The notes below the pieces were generated by a model. That model did no database searches. It was given only the letters and a program-made list of their open reading frames with translations, and was not told where the DNA came from. Below, piece after piece: positions 30,701 to 39,959 of a DNA stretch of 64,000 nt. Both the position numbers and the translations under genes were made by a program. The stretch covers positions 133,031 through 197,030 of the forward strand of contig JADJYK010000010.1 of NCBI GenBank assembly GCA_016719815.1, read 5' to 3'. Positions within the stretch are counted from its first letter, which is position 1; each line of letters starts with the position of its first letter. This DNA is from Chitinophagaceae bacterium. Its GTDB lineage: Bacteria; Bacteroidota; Bacteroidia; Chitinophagales; Chitinophagaceae.

Positions 30701-33327
30701 AAATTCCAGGTTATGACCGCACCGGCTGGATTAGGCGTGGTGCCTGTAAACGTAAACGAGTTACAACTGTTACGCACAACACTGGTAATGGCTGGATGAT
30801 TTACATCGGGACAGCAAAGCTTTTTCACATTAAACGAAAGATATTTCTGGCATGTTCCATAAGTAACCACTACATAATAGTTTCCATGCGATGGTGCTGT
30901 ATAGTTAGGTGTGGTTTGTCCCGAAATAATGGTGCCTGACGGATAGGTGCCGCTGTACCATTGATAAGTAAATGTTCCGGCACCGGGTTTTACCACTTGT
31001 ACACCCAATTGCTCATTTGTGGCGGTACCGTTACAGGTGCCCACTCCGCAGGTTATTCCCCTTATTTCAAACGGGTCTTCAACAATATATTGTTGGGTGA
31101 AAGAACAACCGCCCTTTGTTACGGTTACGCTGTGTGTTCCTGCGGCCGTTACATTGATTGATGATGTGGTTTGCCCGCCGGGGCTCCATAAATAGGTTGA
31201 GCCAGGAGGTGTTCCGGAAGCAGTAAGTGTTACGCCGCCGGGCTGGCAAATATCTGTTCCTGTTTTTGTAATAGTAAATGTAAACTTAGGATACACCATG
31301 ATGCCTGTAAGCGAAGGCGGATTTCCGCATCCTGTCGTGGCATTAATGCTTGCTGGCCATGGGCCAGGTCCCGATGTGCCGTGCCACAAAACTGTAATGG
31401 GGTTTGAGCCTGGTGGGCTTGTAATTGTTCCCTGGCTTGATGGCGAAATACTCCAGTTTATCGTTGTGCCGGAGGGTGCTCCGTTAAGTGTATATGTTCC
31501 GGTACCATCCACACAAACATTCATCGTTCCGGTTATGTTTCCAATAGAGGCTACAAAAACATTCTTTATAACTGCATTTGACGGACAGGGCGGGGCGCCG
31601 TTTGCCGCCAGCACAACTGATATGGTTCCCGGCAGTGCTGTCCACTGAATGGTAGCCGAGTTGCCATTAACATTAGCCAGGTTACCCGGTTGAAAGGTTC
31701 CCGTACCACCAGTTATACTCCACTCGTAATGATAGCCCGAAGGAGCTGGCGTACTCATTGTGTAGGTATAATCTGAATTCAGGCAAACCGAATCGGGCCC
31801 GTTTATTATTCCCGGTGGCGGAGTGCTGATTACTTTAATTTTTATCTGCTGTGGATTGGCAAGACCGCTGTTGCAATAAGTGTTTGCGGTTTCTGTTACT
31901 TCAACAATATAGTTTCCGGCATTGTTAAAAACCGGATTGAAAGTGCTCCCGCTTCCCGATGTTGGTACAACACCAGCGTTCGGTGGCAACACCGTCCAGT
32001 TAAAGGTGCCTGCGGCAGGAAATACAGAAAGACCTGCAGCACTGCCGGCACAAATGGTTTGGTCAGAATACGCCGTCCATTTATCGGAAGGATTAATGAC
32101 TAAAGAGCCGGTGCTGGTGCAACAAAGGTGTTTATTGTCGAGTACAACAGTTAATAAGTAAGAACCGGGAGGTGCAGACGCCCAGTTTATCCAAACGGTG
32201 TTATTGTCAGGATAAGTATTCAGTAAATTATTGTGATTTGTATTGTTTGTTGTGTTTGTTAATGTCCAGGTATAAAATGTGCCGGGTAAAACAGGTAACG
32301 TATATGATGTTGTTGCTGTATTGCAAGGTGATTGATTTCCGGAAATTACCGGGTTGGTCGGTATTATCGGAACCGGCACAGAAACAGTACATCCACCGGG
32401 ACATGATGCTTGTATCTGTCCTTGTGGTGTTCCGCTGCCCCATGTAATGGTGATGCTGTCGCCCGCCTGTGCATTAATGGTTCCGCCAATAATTCCACTC
32501 CAGGTGGGATTGGCACAGCCAACTGCATGGTATGTCACTTTTGTGCCTGCACAAACAGTACTGATACATTCAATTTTAATGGTGCCGGGTTTGATGGTCA
32601 CCTGTTTGGTAATGGTATCGGCACAACAAGTTTTTATGCTAACAGATGGTTCGCCACCGTTTGGATTGCCGGTATTTACTGTTGTAAAACTGTGGGCAAT
32701 TAATGTTACCGTGTATGTTCCTGCTACATTATACTGGTGAGTTGGATTTACCGCCGTGCTGTAATTGTTGCTACCCGATGAGGGGTCTCCAAAATTCCAT
32801 GAATATGCAACACCACCACCGCTGTATGTGGTTGTATTGGTAAACGATATAATACTGCCGGCACAAACATTATTGGGAGAGAAAGAAAAGTTAGCCACTG
32901 GCTTGTCTTTTACATTTACCGAAAGGCAATATGTAAATACGTTGCCTGAAGGATCGGTTGCTGTAAGTGTAAGTGTGTATGCGCCCACCTGCGGCCATAC
33001 AATACTGATAGTTGATGACGCAGCGTTGGGGATGATGGTAACTGTTGTTGGACCAGTTATCGTCCAGCTATATGTCCAACCGGTGCCGGTTACAGAAGAA
33101 GAATAAGTGTATGGCTGGTCAACACAAACGGCTATTGGCTTACAGCCTTTACCGCCTGAGCCCCCGGCGGGGTCGGTATGTTGTTCCCTGTCTAAGCAAT
33201 CTGGCGCTGTGTATAATATTTCTACCTGGTTGCACGATTGGGCAATCAAATCTGTTCCCGGAAGAACAAATGATATAGCCAGCAGCAATGCAGGAATGTG
33301 ACGATTAATATATCTGAAGAAGTTCAT
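27772..33327 (-). CDS. Giant secreted PKD/Ig-like protein with cysteine-rich C-terminal modules
   Basis: 1851 residues, uninterrupted. Signal peptide LLLAISFVLPGTDLIAQ. Residues about 60-1430 are a string of PKD and Ig-like domains (WTITGPTTVTI, YSWNFGDPSSG, ITWNFGNGVTM, YNWNFGDGSPV, NWSFGDGF). Two cysteine-rich repeats follow at about 1437-1560 and 1562-1678, starting CNCDGSYWEN and CDCKGSKWGE and ending LYGWCGDTICDSCVI and LYGLCGTTVCDSCVV. The last 170 residues (AEVLSYTIFDNYEKECMKCI; LIDCCELKGRICVKF; DCKECEVISCFDF) match the C-terminus of the upstream-encoded 33339-34948 protein. No CHU_C or Por-type T9SS signal is visible. Predicted surface or extracellular structural protein or adhesin. 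Confidence 0.85.
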   Translation of the reverse strand: MNFFRYINRHIPALLLAISFVLPGTDLIAQSCNQVEILYTAPDCLDREQHTDPAGGSGGKGCKPIAVCVDQPYTYSSSVTGTGWTYSWTITGPTTVTIIPNAASSTISIVWPQVGAYTLTLTATDPSGNVFTYCLSVNVKDKPVANFSFSPNNVCAGSIISFTNTTTYSGGGVAYSWNFGDPSSGSNNYSTAVNPTHQYNVAGTYTVTLIAHSFTTVNTGNPNGGEPSVSIKTCCADTITKQVTIKPGTIKIECISTVCAGTKVTYHAVGCANPTWSGIIGGTINAQAGDSITITWGSGTPQGQIQASCPGGCTVSVPVPIIPTNPVISGNQSPCNTATTSYTLPVLPGTFYTWTLTNTTNNTNHNNLLNTYPDNNTVWINWASAPPGSYLLTVVLDNKHLCCTSTGSLVINPSDKWTAYSDQTICAGSAAGLSVFPAAGTFNWTVLPPNAGVVPTSGSGSTFNPVFNNAGNYIVEVTETANTYCNSGLANPQQIKIKVISTPPPGIINGPDSVCLNSDYTYTMSTPAPSGYHYEWSITGGTGTFQPGNLANVNGNSATIQWTALPGTISVVLAANGAPPCPSNAVIKNVFVASIGNITGTMNVCVDGTGTYTLNGAPSGTTINWSISPSSQGTITSPPGSNPITVLWHGTSGPGPWPASINATTGCGNPPSLTGIMVYPKFTFTITKTGTDICQPGGVTLTASGTPPGSTYLWSPGGQTTSSINVTAAGTHSVTVTKGGCSFTQQYIVEDPFEIRGITCGVGTCNGTATNEQLGVQVVKPGAGTFTYQWYSGTYPSGTIISGQTTPNYTAPSHGNYYVVVTYGTCQKYLSFNVKKLCCPDVNHPAITSVVRNSCNSFTFTGTTPNPAGAVITWNFGNGVTMPGASGAPITYTYPSGTMPGDYCVTFCVGPPSPNPTNCTGNCVATTVRVPLLAAFTYKLDCNGCLIIDNLSVIAPTSNSATATYNWNFGDGSPVVTTTSATPPAHCYTSPVPISYTITLTINYSDPSLGLTCQSQATQTVNYAPLDINVNPTPVCTGVQTNFSLTGSPSFSIITSNWSFGDGFNAFTIPTTHIYNAAGTMPVKLTVTDALGNICKDSINITILPGITNCTIQPAYICPGGAATISGPVIAGASYLWQHESSPGNFINAPGTNNTVNYTTVIPGFYRVIVTASNGCTCTSNKVEVKAVAKPKAIISASPSSKLCGPGNVMLGSPNHLNGYTSDWYANGNYGNLLSSGMMYYATGVSSTTVFNLVLTNEYGCKDTCSLTVTVNPVPAQPVIASSPTLCEGVPITLSVSNYAGNITWNTGASTNSITVFAAGVYTATYTDPVTGCTSSKNIKINRRPPTDLFPHYCDKIPCTCRDSLGNFTIYAPKPLLGAFAANYNVQWYFNGSPVGTNGNNPSYSPAVNGTYHIVVTDPVTGCKDTSDTYSVIVLPCDTCNCDGSYWENIVLSKGEQVPAKTGNIKANIGNPQGEILKCNNVYELNCNQSYTINANYVCKDSLCPPKVTYSLQPPSGPAITGNAPVTFTPNQNGIYILTLYGWCGDTICDSCVIEFKVTCEKPCDCKGSKWGEKTVTVSNTTKPVNCQKPTDKPISVKCSQPVTINANYICADPACPGTVNYTLTTPSGNSSGNVPLTFTPNQTGVYTVTLYGLCGTTVCDSCVVRFKTECPVDSNCCPYNIKVDTSKLTYSYNQQFNATIASQTFTINGLAGVPLTEVRAEVLSYTIFDNYEKECMKCINLPYTWASILSAANIGTVLPKITIYNSTVHPFNPTGTGVYQNPREVVWSSNSTFTINNGTPIGMNFILPPPPLIDCCELKGRICVKFTFRDKDCKECEVISCFDFVVKNKK

Positions 33328-33338
33328 AGTAAAAAGTA

Positions 33339-34948
33339 TTAATGGTCTTTGGGGTTGGGGTTCTCATTTTTGTTTGCACAACCTTCTTTCTTTTTCTCGT
33401 AGCAAACCACTTTACTGCAAACGGTGCAATCGGTAAACTCGATTTTATACCGGACGCACCAACGAAACAATGCATCACAACAAGCTACCAGCTGTGGAGT
33501 GGTAATATTAATAGCCAAACTGTTTTGTATTCCGTTCCATTGTATACTATTTGTACCGTTAGTAAAATGTCCATACAACTGCGATTCTTTATTGCAAGGC
33601 AGACATTCTGCGTTTTGTGGTAACATTTCAAAATAAACCAGCTCAGCCTTTATCGTTTTTATGGTTTTGGGCGGAAGCGTTGTAATGGTTAATGGCTGAT
33701 TAAAGCTGAGCTGATTGTTGTTATAGTTTATTTGTTGTGGCTTTGGAACATTCAGAACAAAATTCTTCTCATCACAGGCATTGCATCGGCAGTTGAGCGT
33801 ATCCCATGCAGTTTCAGCGTTGATGTTATCGGGATCGGTGGGCCAGATGGCATCAACTATAAATTTGATAGTTTTCATGCTATCCACACAATTAATACTG
33901 GCAGTAAATGCCTGTGATGAATTGGCGGCAATGGTAAACGGAAGGGGCGGTACCGTTGGCGAAAGGATTGTCAGCGGCCCTGTACCGTTAACCCTGTATT
34001 TAATGGCTGTTACCTGCGCCGGGTTTGTAGCATGCAGGTTATTTATCTTAACGTATATACTTTGCTTTCCGTTTTCACAGCAGCCCACATTTACGCTGTC
34101 AATTTTTGTGTTGATGTTGTCATCCAGAATTTTAAACGTATGTGGTTCGCTGTTGCCATTATTACTCCCTATTGGTTTTCCTTCTCTATTAATGGCTTGT
34201 ACCTGCCAGATAAAATCGCAGAGATAGGGAGGACAACAGGGGCCGCCGCTGCAACCGTCTCTCAACAAACCGATAACCGTAGTTTGTGTAATATTATCAA
34301 TATCTTTTGTAACAATGGGCGGGTTTGATCTCATTGCCTGGGTGCTGTTTTGTCCTTGCATTAACTGCCACACTTTCAGCCGGTAGGTTACAGGTTGTTG
34401 GGGTTTGGGCACAATCGGAGTCCAGCGAAAAATTATTGGCGCTTTTGCCTGTTGCGGTGTAAGTTTCTTGCCTTCTTCCGGTGTAATCAATGTGGGCGGA
34501 GCATAGTCAACCGTTTTTTCGCCTTCTACCCTAAAGTCTTTACATACTTCCCGGCTCACAGGAACTTTGTCTACATTAAAAACTGGGCACAAATGCTATA
34601 GCTGCCCTCTTTTAGTTCTTTGCAGTTTCCAAGCAGCGACACCAGATCTGCTGTGTTAAATGTTCTTACGTCGAACGGGTCAACAGGCCGCAACGATGAC
34701 ATATTGTTGCCACAAATAATTGCACCGCCACTTCGTATCTGCAATACAAGAAATGGTTTCAACTCTCTGGCCTGCGGGTTTTTTTGTGCTGTCATAAGCA
34801 GTGCGGCCGGAACAGAAAGCCATTCATCTACTTTTGACGGCAATATGTTTTTAACCGTGAAGTTGGGAATGTTAATCTGATTAACCTGGCTGCGGACACC
34901 AACAGCCAGCAGGCTTACCCATAAAAACAGAAAGGCGGTCTTCTTCAT
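33339..34948 (-). CDS. Secreted FN3-like protein with cysteine-rich C-terminal module, one frameshift
   Basis: About 536 residues. ATG 34948 gives MKKTAFLFLWVSLLAVGVRSQ. The frame breaks at the A5 run at 34578-34582 (T5 in coding sense); one more T joins SICAQFF to NVDKVPVSREVCKDFRVEGE. FN3-like part: APIIFRWTPIVPKPQQPVTY and FIWQVQAINREGKPIG. The C-terminal module (AELVYFEMLPQNAECLPC; LVACCDALFRWCVRY; DCTVCSKVVCYEKKK) is homologous to the end of the 1851-residue protein. It lies 11 bp upstream of that gene and is the first cargo gene after the LytTR operator. No family name recognised. Confidence 0.78.
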
Positions 34949-35029
34949 ATTGAACGCTTTGGTTGTTAAAGTGCGGCAATGCACTCGTTGTCAATATAAA
35001 GATGTAAAGAAAAAGCGGCCCTGTTAGCC

Positions 35030-35060
35030 ATATTGTATATATGCAGCGGTATATTGTATA
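35030..35060 (-). promoter_or_regulatory. Direct-repeat LytTR-type operator before the locus B cargo genes
   Basis: ATATTGTATA occurs exactly at 35030-35039 and 35051-35060, start to start 21 bp (two helical turns). On the minus strand it reads TATACAATAT-n11-TATACAATAT, ending 82 bp before the first cargo ATG. Paired direct repeats of about 9-10 bp with this period are the known binding architecture of LytTR regulators, one of which is encoded immediately upstream. Confidence 0.6.
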
Positions 35061-35068
35061 AGCGGGGG

Positions 35069-35830
35069 CTATCCTTTTCTTTTAATCCATTTTTCAAATC
35101 GGGCGAGAAAGTCCTCTTTTCGTCTTGTGGCTACGGGTAATTCTTTTCCATTTTCCAGCATCACATCGCCACCACTGCCCTTAATATATTCTTTAATGTA
35201 GTAGAGGTTGATAATGTATTTATCGTGAATTCTGATGAATGTACTGTCCGGAAGCAGTTTTTCATATTCGCCCAACTGCCTGCTTACGACAATCTTTTTT
35301 TCATCATTTAAAAAAAAGCTGGTGTAATTGCCGCTGCTTTCGCAATACATTATATCATTAAGCTTAACAAATAATAATCCGCCCGATGTTGATAGTGGAA
35401 TTTTATCCGGCACTTCCTGTTTGGCGTTCAGCGCCAGCAGACTAAACAGGTTTCTATTAATGGCCTTTTCTTCTATACGTTTAATCGCCGTAATAACGGC
35501 GGCCTGCAGCTTTTCTGCATTAACCGGTTTGGTAATATAGCCTGTGGCATTATGTTCAAAAGCCTCAACCGCATACTGGCTGAAGGCTGTCACAAAAATT
35601 ACTTCAAAACTTAGGGGCTCCAGTTGCTTAAGTACATCGAACCCGTTCAGGTGCGGCATTTCTACATCTATAAAAACAAGCTGTGGTTGTATCTCACGGA
35701 TGATTTCGATTCCTGCCCTTGCATCCGTTTCTGTTGCCCGAACATTTACATTGGCACAATGCATCTCCAGCATATTCCGCAGCAGCCGGACATTTTGAGG
35801 TTCATCGTCTATAATAACACAATTAATCAT
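35069..35830 (-). CDS. LytTR-family response regulator
   Basis: 253 residues. Receiver domain: D8 D9, phospho-acceptor D55 in LVFIDVEMPHLNGFD, conserved Lys in GYITKPVNAEKL. LytTR DNA-binding domain: LLFVKLNDIMYCESSGNYTS, FIRIHDKYIINLYYIKEYIK, LPVATRRKEDFLARF. Its ATG overlaps the kinase stop as ATGA. The direct-repeat operator starts 9 bp beyond its stop, in front of the four surface genes, so it very likely controls them. Confidence 0.93.
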   Translation of the reverse strand: MINCVIIDDEPQNVRLLRNMLEMHCANVNVRATETDARAGIEIIREIQPQLVFIDVEMPHLNGFDVLKQLEPLSFEVIFVTAFSQYAVEAFEHNATGYITKPVNAEKLQAAVITAIKRIEEKAINRNLFSLLALNAKQEVPDKIPLSTSGGLLFVKLNDIMYCESSGNYTSFFLNDEKKIVVSRQLGEYEKLLPDSTFIRIHDKYIINLYYIKEYIKGSGGDVMLENGKELPVATRRKEDFLARFEKWIKRKG

Positions 35831-38738
35831 GTTTTGGGTTCTGTTGGTATTTTTATAATAATAGTTGTTCCCGTTGAGTTGCCGGCTTCATCCCGCTTGT
35901 CCACAATTTCCTGTTGAATACTATACAATTCGGCCCTGCGCTTTGAAATGGTCATACCACGGCTCTGGTATTCAGTATGCTGACGGCTCTTTAGTACCGA
36001 TGCTTTTTCACGGCCGATACCATTATCATCAATTTCGAGAACAAGATATTCCTTTTCTCTTTTTGCTATTATTGTGATTTGTCCTTTTCTTTCTTCCAAA
36101 AACCGCATACCATGTCTTATGGCATTTTCCACATATGGCTGCAACAGCATGGCGGGAACAAAATAAATGTCCTTATCAATCATGCTGTCAACGGCAACGG
36201 TATATTCAAATTTATCACTGAAGCGCAGCTTTTCCAGTTGCAGATAATTGTCCAGGTACTTTATTTCGTCTGAAAGAGAAATGATAGCTGCATCCGAATT
36301 GTCAATTGTACTGCGCATCAGCTCCGAGAATTTATCAAGGTATTTATCTGCCTGCCGGTAATCCTTTTCATAAATAAACCCCTTAATGCTGTTAAGACAG
36401 TTGAAAACAAAATGTGGATTTATCTGCGCTTTTAAAGCCTGCATTTCCAGTTCTGTAATCCTCTTTTCTGTTTGCAGTTTAATCAGCGCCGCTTCTTGCC
36501 TGCGTTTGTTACGGAGCTGCTGCAGGTAAAGAATAATACCAAAAATTACCAGTGCCAATATTGTCCAGAAAATCGGATTTCGCCAAAATGGTGTTTTTAT
36601 TCGAAAGTTTATTTGTGTTATTTGGGTGGAGGGCATCCCGTCTCTTTTAATACTTCTTACACGAATGTTGTAGCTACCCGGTGCCTGGTTCTGCAGTGAT
36701 AAAAAATTCCCTTCTGCCCTGGCCCATTCCCGTTCGTTAATACTGTATTCAAAAAAAGGGTTAAATCCGGTAAGGTCAATTGCCGAAAATTCAATCCGGA
36801 TATTATTTTGAGAAAACGGAAGCGCATAAGACGAAAGAATAGAGGTGTCAATATTGTTTACCGACACTCTTGTAATAAAGGTTGTAATATCATTAAGCGG
36901 CAGGGAAAGGTTTGCCGGCAAATAACTGATACCTCCCGATGTGGCAGCATAAACAGTATCGTTATTAATCGTAATGTCGTTTACCTGTTCGCCAATCAGG
37001 CCGTCTGCTGTATTGAAGTGCACATTGTTATAGGTTAGCCTTCCGTTTTGAAAACGATAGCTTATTTTGTTTAGTCCTTTATCTGTTCCAACCCATATTT
37101 CTCCCGGCCTGTTGCTGTACATAACTTTGCAAACAGTTCCCGGCACAACAGTGCCCATGGGGATGCTTGCCACCAGTACATCGTCTTTCATTACCAGCAA
37201 GGCATCTGAACTCCGGGCAATCCACATCAGGTTGTCTTTTGTGTTTACTATAGAAACAACCCTGTAGGTAAGTTCTTTATACTTTGTTCCAAAATACAAA
37301 AGCGAATCCCTGTTCCAGTGATACAAGCCATCAATGGAGCCAATATAAATGTGCTGACTGGCGTCGGCCCCGATGGCTGTGACTCTTTTAATAATACTGT
37401 CGCCGTTTGTTCTTGTTTTTGTATTGTACATTGTAAGGGTGGAGTGGGCGCCGAGCAGGAGTGTGCTGTCGTTCAGCCTAAATGCGGCTTTAGATGATTT
37501 ATTATCTGACCCTAAATATGCTTTTTCAATACTGAACGTTTTTTTGTTGATGATAAAAGACCCCGTTTGTGCAGCAACAAATATTTTATCACCCAGGTCA
37601 ATAATATTCCGAACCCATGTATCGCTGCTTCCGCTTTGCATATTTAACAACATTTTTCTCAAATCATATACCCCGTCATAACTGTACAGTTCACCTTTAT
37701 TGTTGCCTGCAATAATACGGTTGCCGGTTTTTAGTACAGCATTAAACCCTTTGACAAAATCTGTTTTTGCCGTATAAGAAGAAATGCGTTTCTGCTGAAT
37801 TTTTATCAGTCCTTCATCTTTTGTGGACAGCCAGTAATTACTGTTATTGTCCAGCATTATATGTCTTACGGCACTTTCGTTATATATAATATCTTTTATT
37901 TCAAGAGTGGCGGCATCCAGCAGGTAGGTGGTTCCGCTGGCAGATGTAACAGAGAGGTTTTTTCCTGTACGGCAAATAATCCGTAGTTGAAAAGGGTACT
38001 CTTTTTTTATGCTGCCTGTTATATTACCGCTGGCATTGAAGCTAAACCTTTGTATTGCGTTGCCATAAAGCAAATAAAGGTTGTTGTTAAAAAACTCTGT
38101 CCAGGTAAACAACTGGCCGAAATAAACAACCTTACTCACTTTCCCGTTTTCCAGATACCGTAGCGAATCGCTGCTTACCACAATATACCTGCCGGGCCGG
38201 TAGTCTATTACCACATCGGGGCGGGGCCTTAGTATAGATGTGTAAACCGAAGTGTATGGTGAGGTTTTTCCGTCTTTATAAACGAATACATTTTTGTTAT
38301 TAGTTGAAAAGGCAATGCCGCCGTACTGCAGCACATTGGTAGTGCTGGTGTTGCCCAAATCAATTTTATCCAGTTCCGGGTCCTCATCGCTGTTGATAAA
38401 CCTGTCTTTGGTCTCATCGTAATAAGCAGGCTTTTTTCTGAATGCAACCGCCCACACCCGGCCAGAATTGTCAACATACATTTCTGTTACCTCGTTATCG
38501 GGCAGGCCTTGTGTAGTGAAGTAGTTTTTAAATGTTCTTCCATCATAGCGGCTAACGCCGGTCTCTGTTCCGATCCACAAAAATCCCTTTTTATCAATGA
38601 GTGTTCTGTAAACTGAATTTGACGGCAATCCTTCTTTTGTAGTGTATCGCAGTGTTTGAATATTCTGCGAAAAAACGGCTGTACCCGCGGTAAGCAGGAA
38701 TAAAAAACAAATGCCGGTATTTTGCTTCTGACGAACAA
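35827..38738 (-). CDS. Propeller-sensor histidine kinase of the LytS/YehU (His_kinase) type, N-terminal frameshift likely
   Basis: The clean frame runs from 38628 to 35827 (933 residues). Upstream in the same frame the sequence continues as FLFLLTAGTAVFSQNIQTLR, a signal peptide leading into YTTKEGLPSNSVYRTLIDKK. No ATG precedes it before a stop; adding one base at the A6 run 38702-38707 connects to the TTG at 38738 (FVRSKIPAFVF), so the true start is uncertain. Propeller repeats (GFLWIGTETGVSRYDG, GEIWVGTDKGLNKI), a Y_Y_Y domain (FEYSINEREWARAEG), one membrane helix (FWTILALVIFGIILYLQQL) and the kinase follow, with NPHFVFNCLNSIKGF (phospho-His), LLQPYVENAIRHG and DDNGIGR. Coupled to the LytTR regulator by an ATGA overlap. 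Confidence 0.88.
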
Positions 38739-38791
38739 GGCATTAAATATAGAAAATGCCCGGGAATAACAGGAACATTACCGTCATGCCT

Positions 38792-39892
38792 TTACTCCTC
38801 AAGCCGGGCAGTGCAGCCAAACTCCCGTTTCAGCACATCGTCGTATTGGTCTGCTTTCTGAAACAAGTTTTTAAATGACTGCACGCCGCCGTCCCTGGTC
38901 ATATCCAAATCATACATGATGCAACTGAGAACAATATTCTGTTTTACACAGCTAAGCACAAGGCCCTGTGTTTGATAATTCTCCTGCAACAGGTACTGAT
39001 ACAGCGGTTTTATTTTAGTTGCATCTGTGGGCATCTGGCAGAGATACGCATCACCGGCAATGAAATAGTTTTCGGGATTGTAGGTAATTTTAATTTTCGC
39101 AGATCCCTCCTTTACGCCCCATGTGTTTATTCCTTCCCTGGCCAGTTTTACATCTTTGCCCAGTTCCCGCAATATGTCTTCAATTGTTTTGGCTGCACCA
39201 ACCGGTTCAATTTCTTTTTCAGGGGCCACGGGTAATTTTACCTCGGTGCCACAACTGGGACAATATTTTTGCGAATCAATATTGGCAGACGTAACAAGAT
39301 AATCGCAACTAAAGCAACGGGTGGAGGATTGCCCTTTGTTGGGAAGGTACATCAGTAGTGCTTCCCTCAGATAGTTAACCGGCAACGCAAAACCAAGATT
39401 GTCGCCGCCCCTGATGATAAATGAATTCACGCCAATAATCTCTCCGCTCATGTTTACCAACGGCCCCCCGCTGTTCCCGGGATTTATAGCCGCATCAATT
39501 TGTATATACTTGAGGCCTTCCCGTATGCGGTCAACTTTTGAAATTACCCCTTGCGTTGCGGTGTAGTTCAGCCCAAACGGGTGGCCAATGGCCACCACCA
39601 CATCGCCATCTTTCATTTGTTCGTACTGACCCAGCCTTACATCAGGTAATTCAACGTTTGGGGGAGCTTCCAGAAACGCAAGATCATGTTTGCGGTCCGT
39701 ATACCAAACTCTTGACAGGGTTTTATCGAACGCTTTACCCGCAATGGTTACTTCCGCACTTTCGGCAACCACATGATCATTGGTAACTATCAGGTCAAAC
39801 TCTTTTACATAAAACCCAGTACCGGTACCCGATGGCGTGGCGATTTGTATAATGGCCTTCTGGTATTGTTCTATTATATGCTGTGGATCCAT
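38792..39892 (-). CDS. Cytosolic trypsin-like (HtrA-type) serine protease with zinc ribbon and extra C-terminal domain
   Basis: 366 residues, no signal peptide or membrane segment. Residues 1-180 are an S1C/HtrA-like protease with intact triad: H40 (VTNDHVV), D70 (RKHDLAFLE), S141 (INPGNSGGP). There is no PDZ domain. C193, C196, C211 and C214 form a zinc ribbon (CFSC...CPSC). Residues about 235-366 are an alpha/beta domain (AKIKITYNPENYFIAGDAYL; GLVLSCVKQNIVLSCIMYDL) resembling the YbjN/type III chaperone-like fold; this is inferred from pattern only. It follows the 39960-41282 gene by 67 bp and probably forms an operon with it. A degradative or regulatory cytoplasmic protease is suggested; targets are unknown. 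Confidence 0.82.
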   Translation of the reverse strand: MDPQHIIEQYQKAIIQIATPSGTGTGFYVKEFDLIVTNDHVVAESAEVTIAGKAFDKTLSRVWYTDRKHDLAFLEAPPNVELPDVRLGQYEQMKDGDVVVAIGHPFGLNYTATQGVISKVDRIREGLKYIQIDAAINPGNSGGPLVNMSGEIIGVNSFIIRGGDNLGFALPVNYLREALLMYLPNKGQSSTRCFSCDYLVTSANIDSQKYCPSCGTEVKLPVAPEKEIEPVGAAKTIEDILRELGKDVKLAREGINTWGVKEGSAKIKITYNPENYFIAGDAYLCQMPTDATKIKPLYQYLLQENYQTQGLVLSCVKQNIVLSCIMYDLDMTRDGGVQSFKNLFQKADQYDDVLKREFGCTARLEE

Positions 39893-39959
39893 ATTATTTT
39901 ATTTATGTTAGTTCCGGGGTTTTAAGCTGAACAGTGACCCAGAAACATCATACCATGAA

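Noticed and set aside
31298..33106. Several plus-strand frames of 90-130 codons opposite the giant PKD gene
   Set aside because: Their repeated V/P/T-rich content is the complement of PKD repeats.
38757..38814. GCCCGG ... CCGGGC inverted repeat between the protease gene and the locus B kinase
   Set aside because: Arms are about 45 bp apart, one is within coding sequence and no T-run follows, so it is unlikely to be a terminator.
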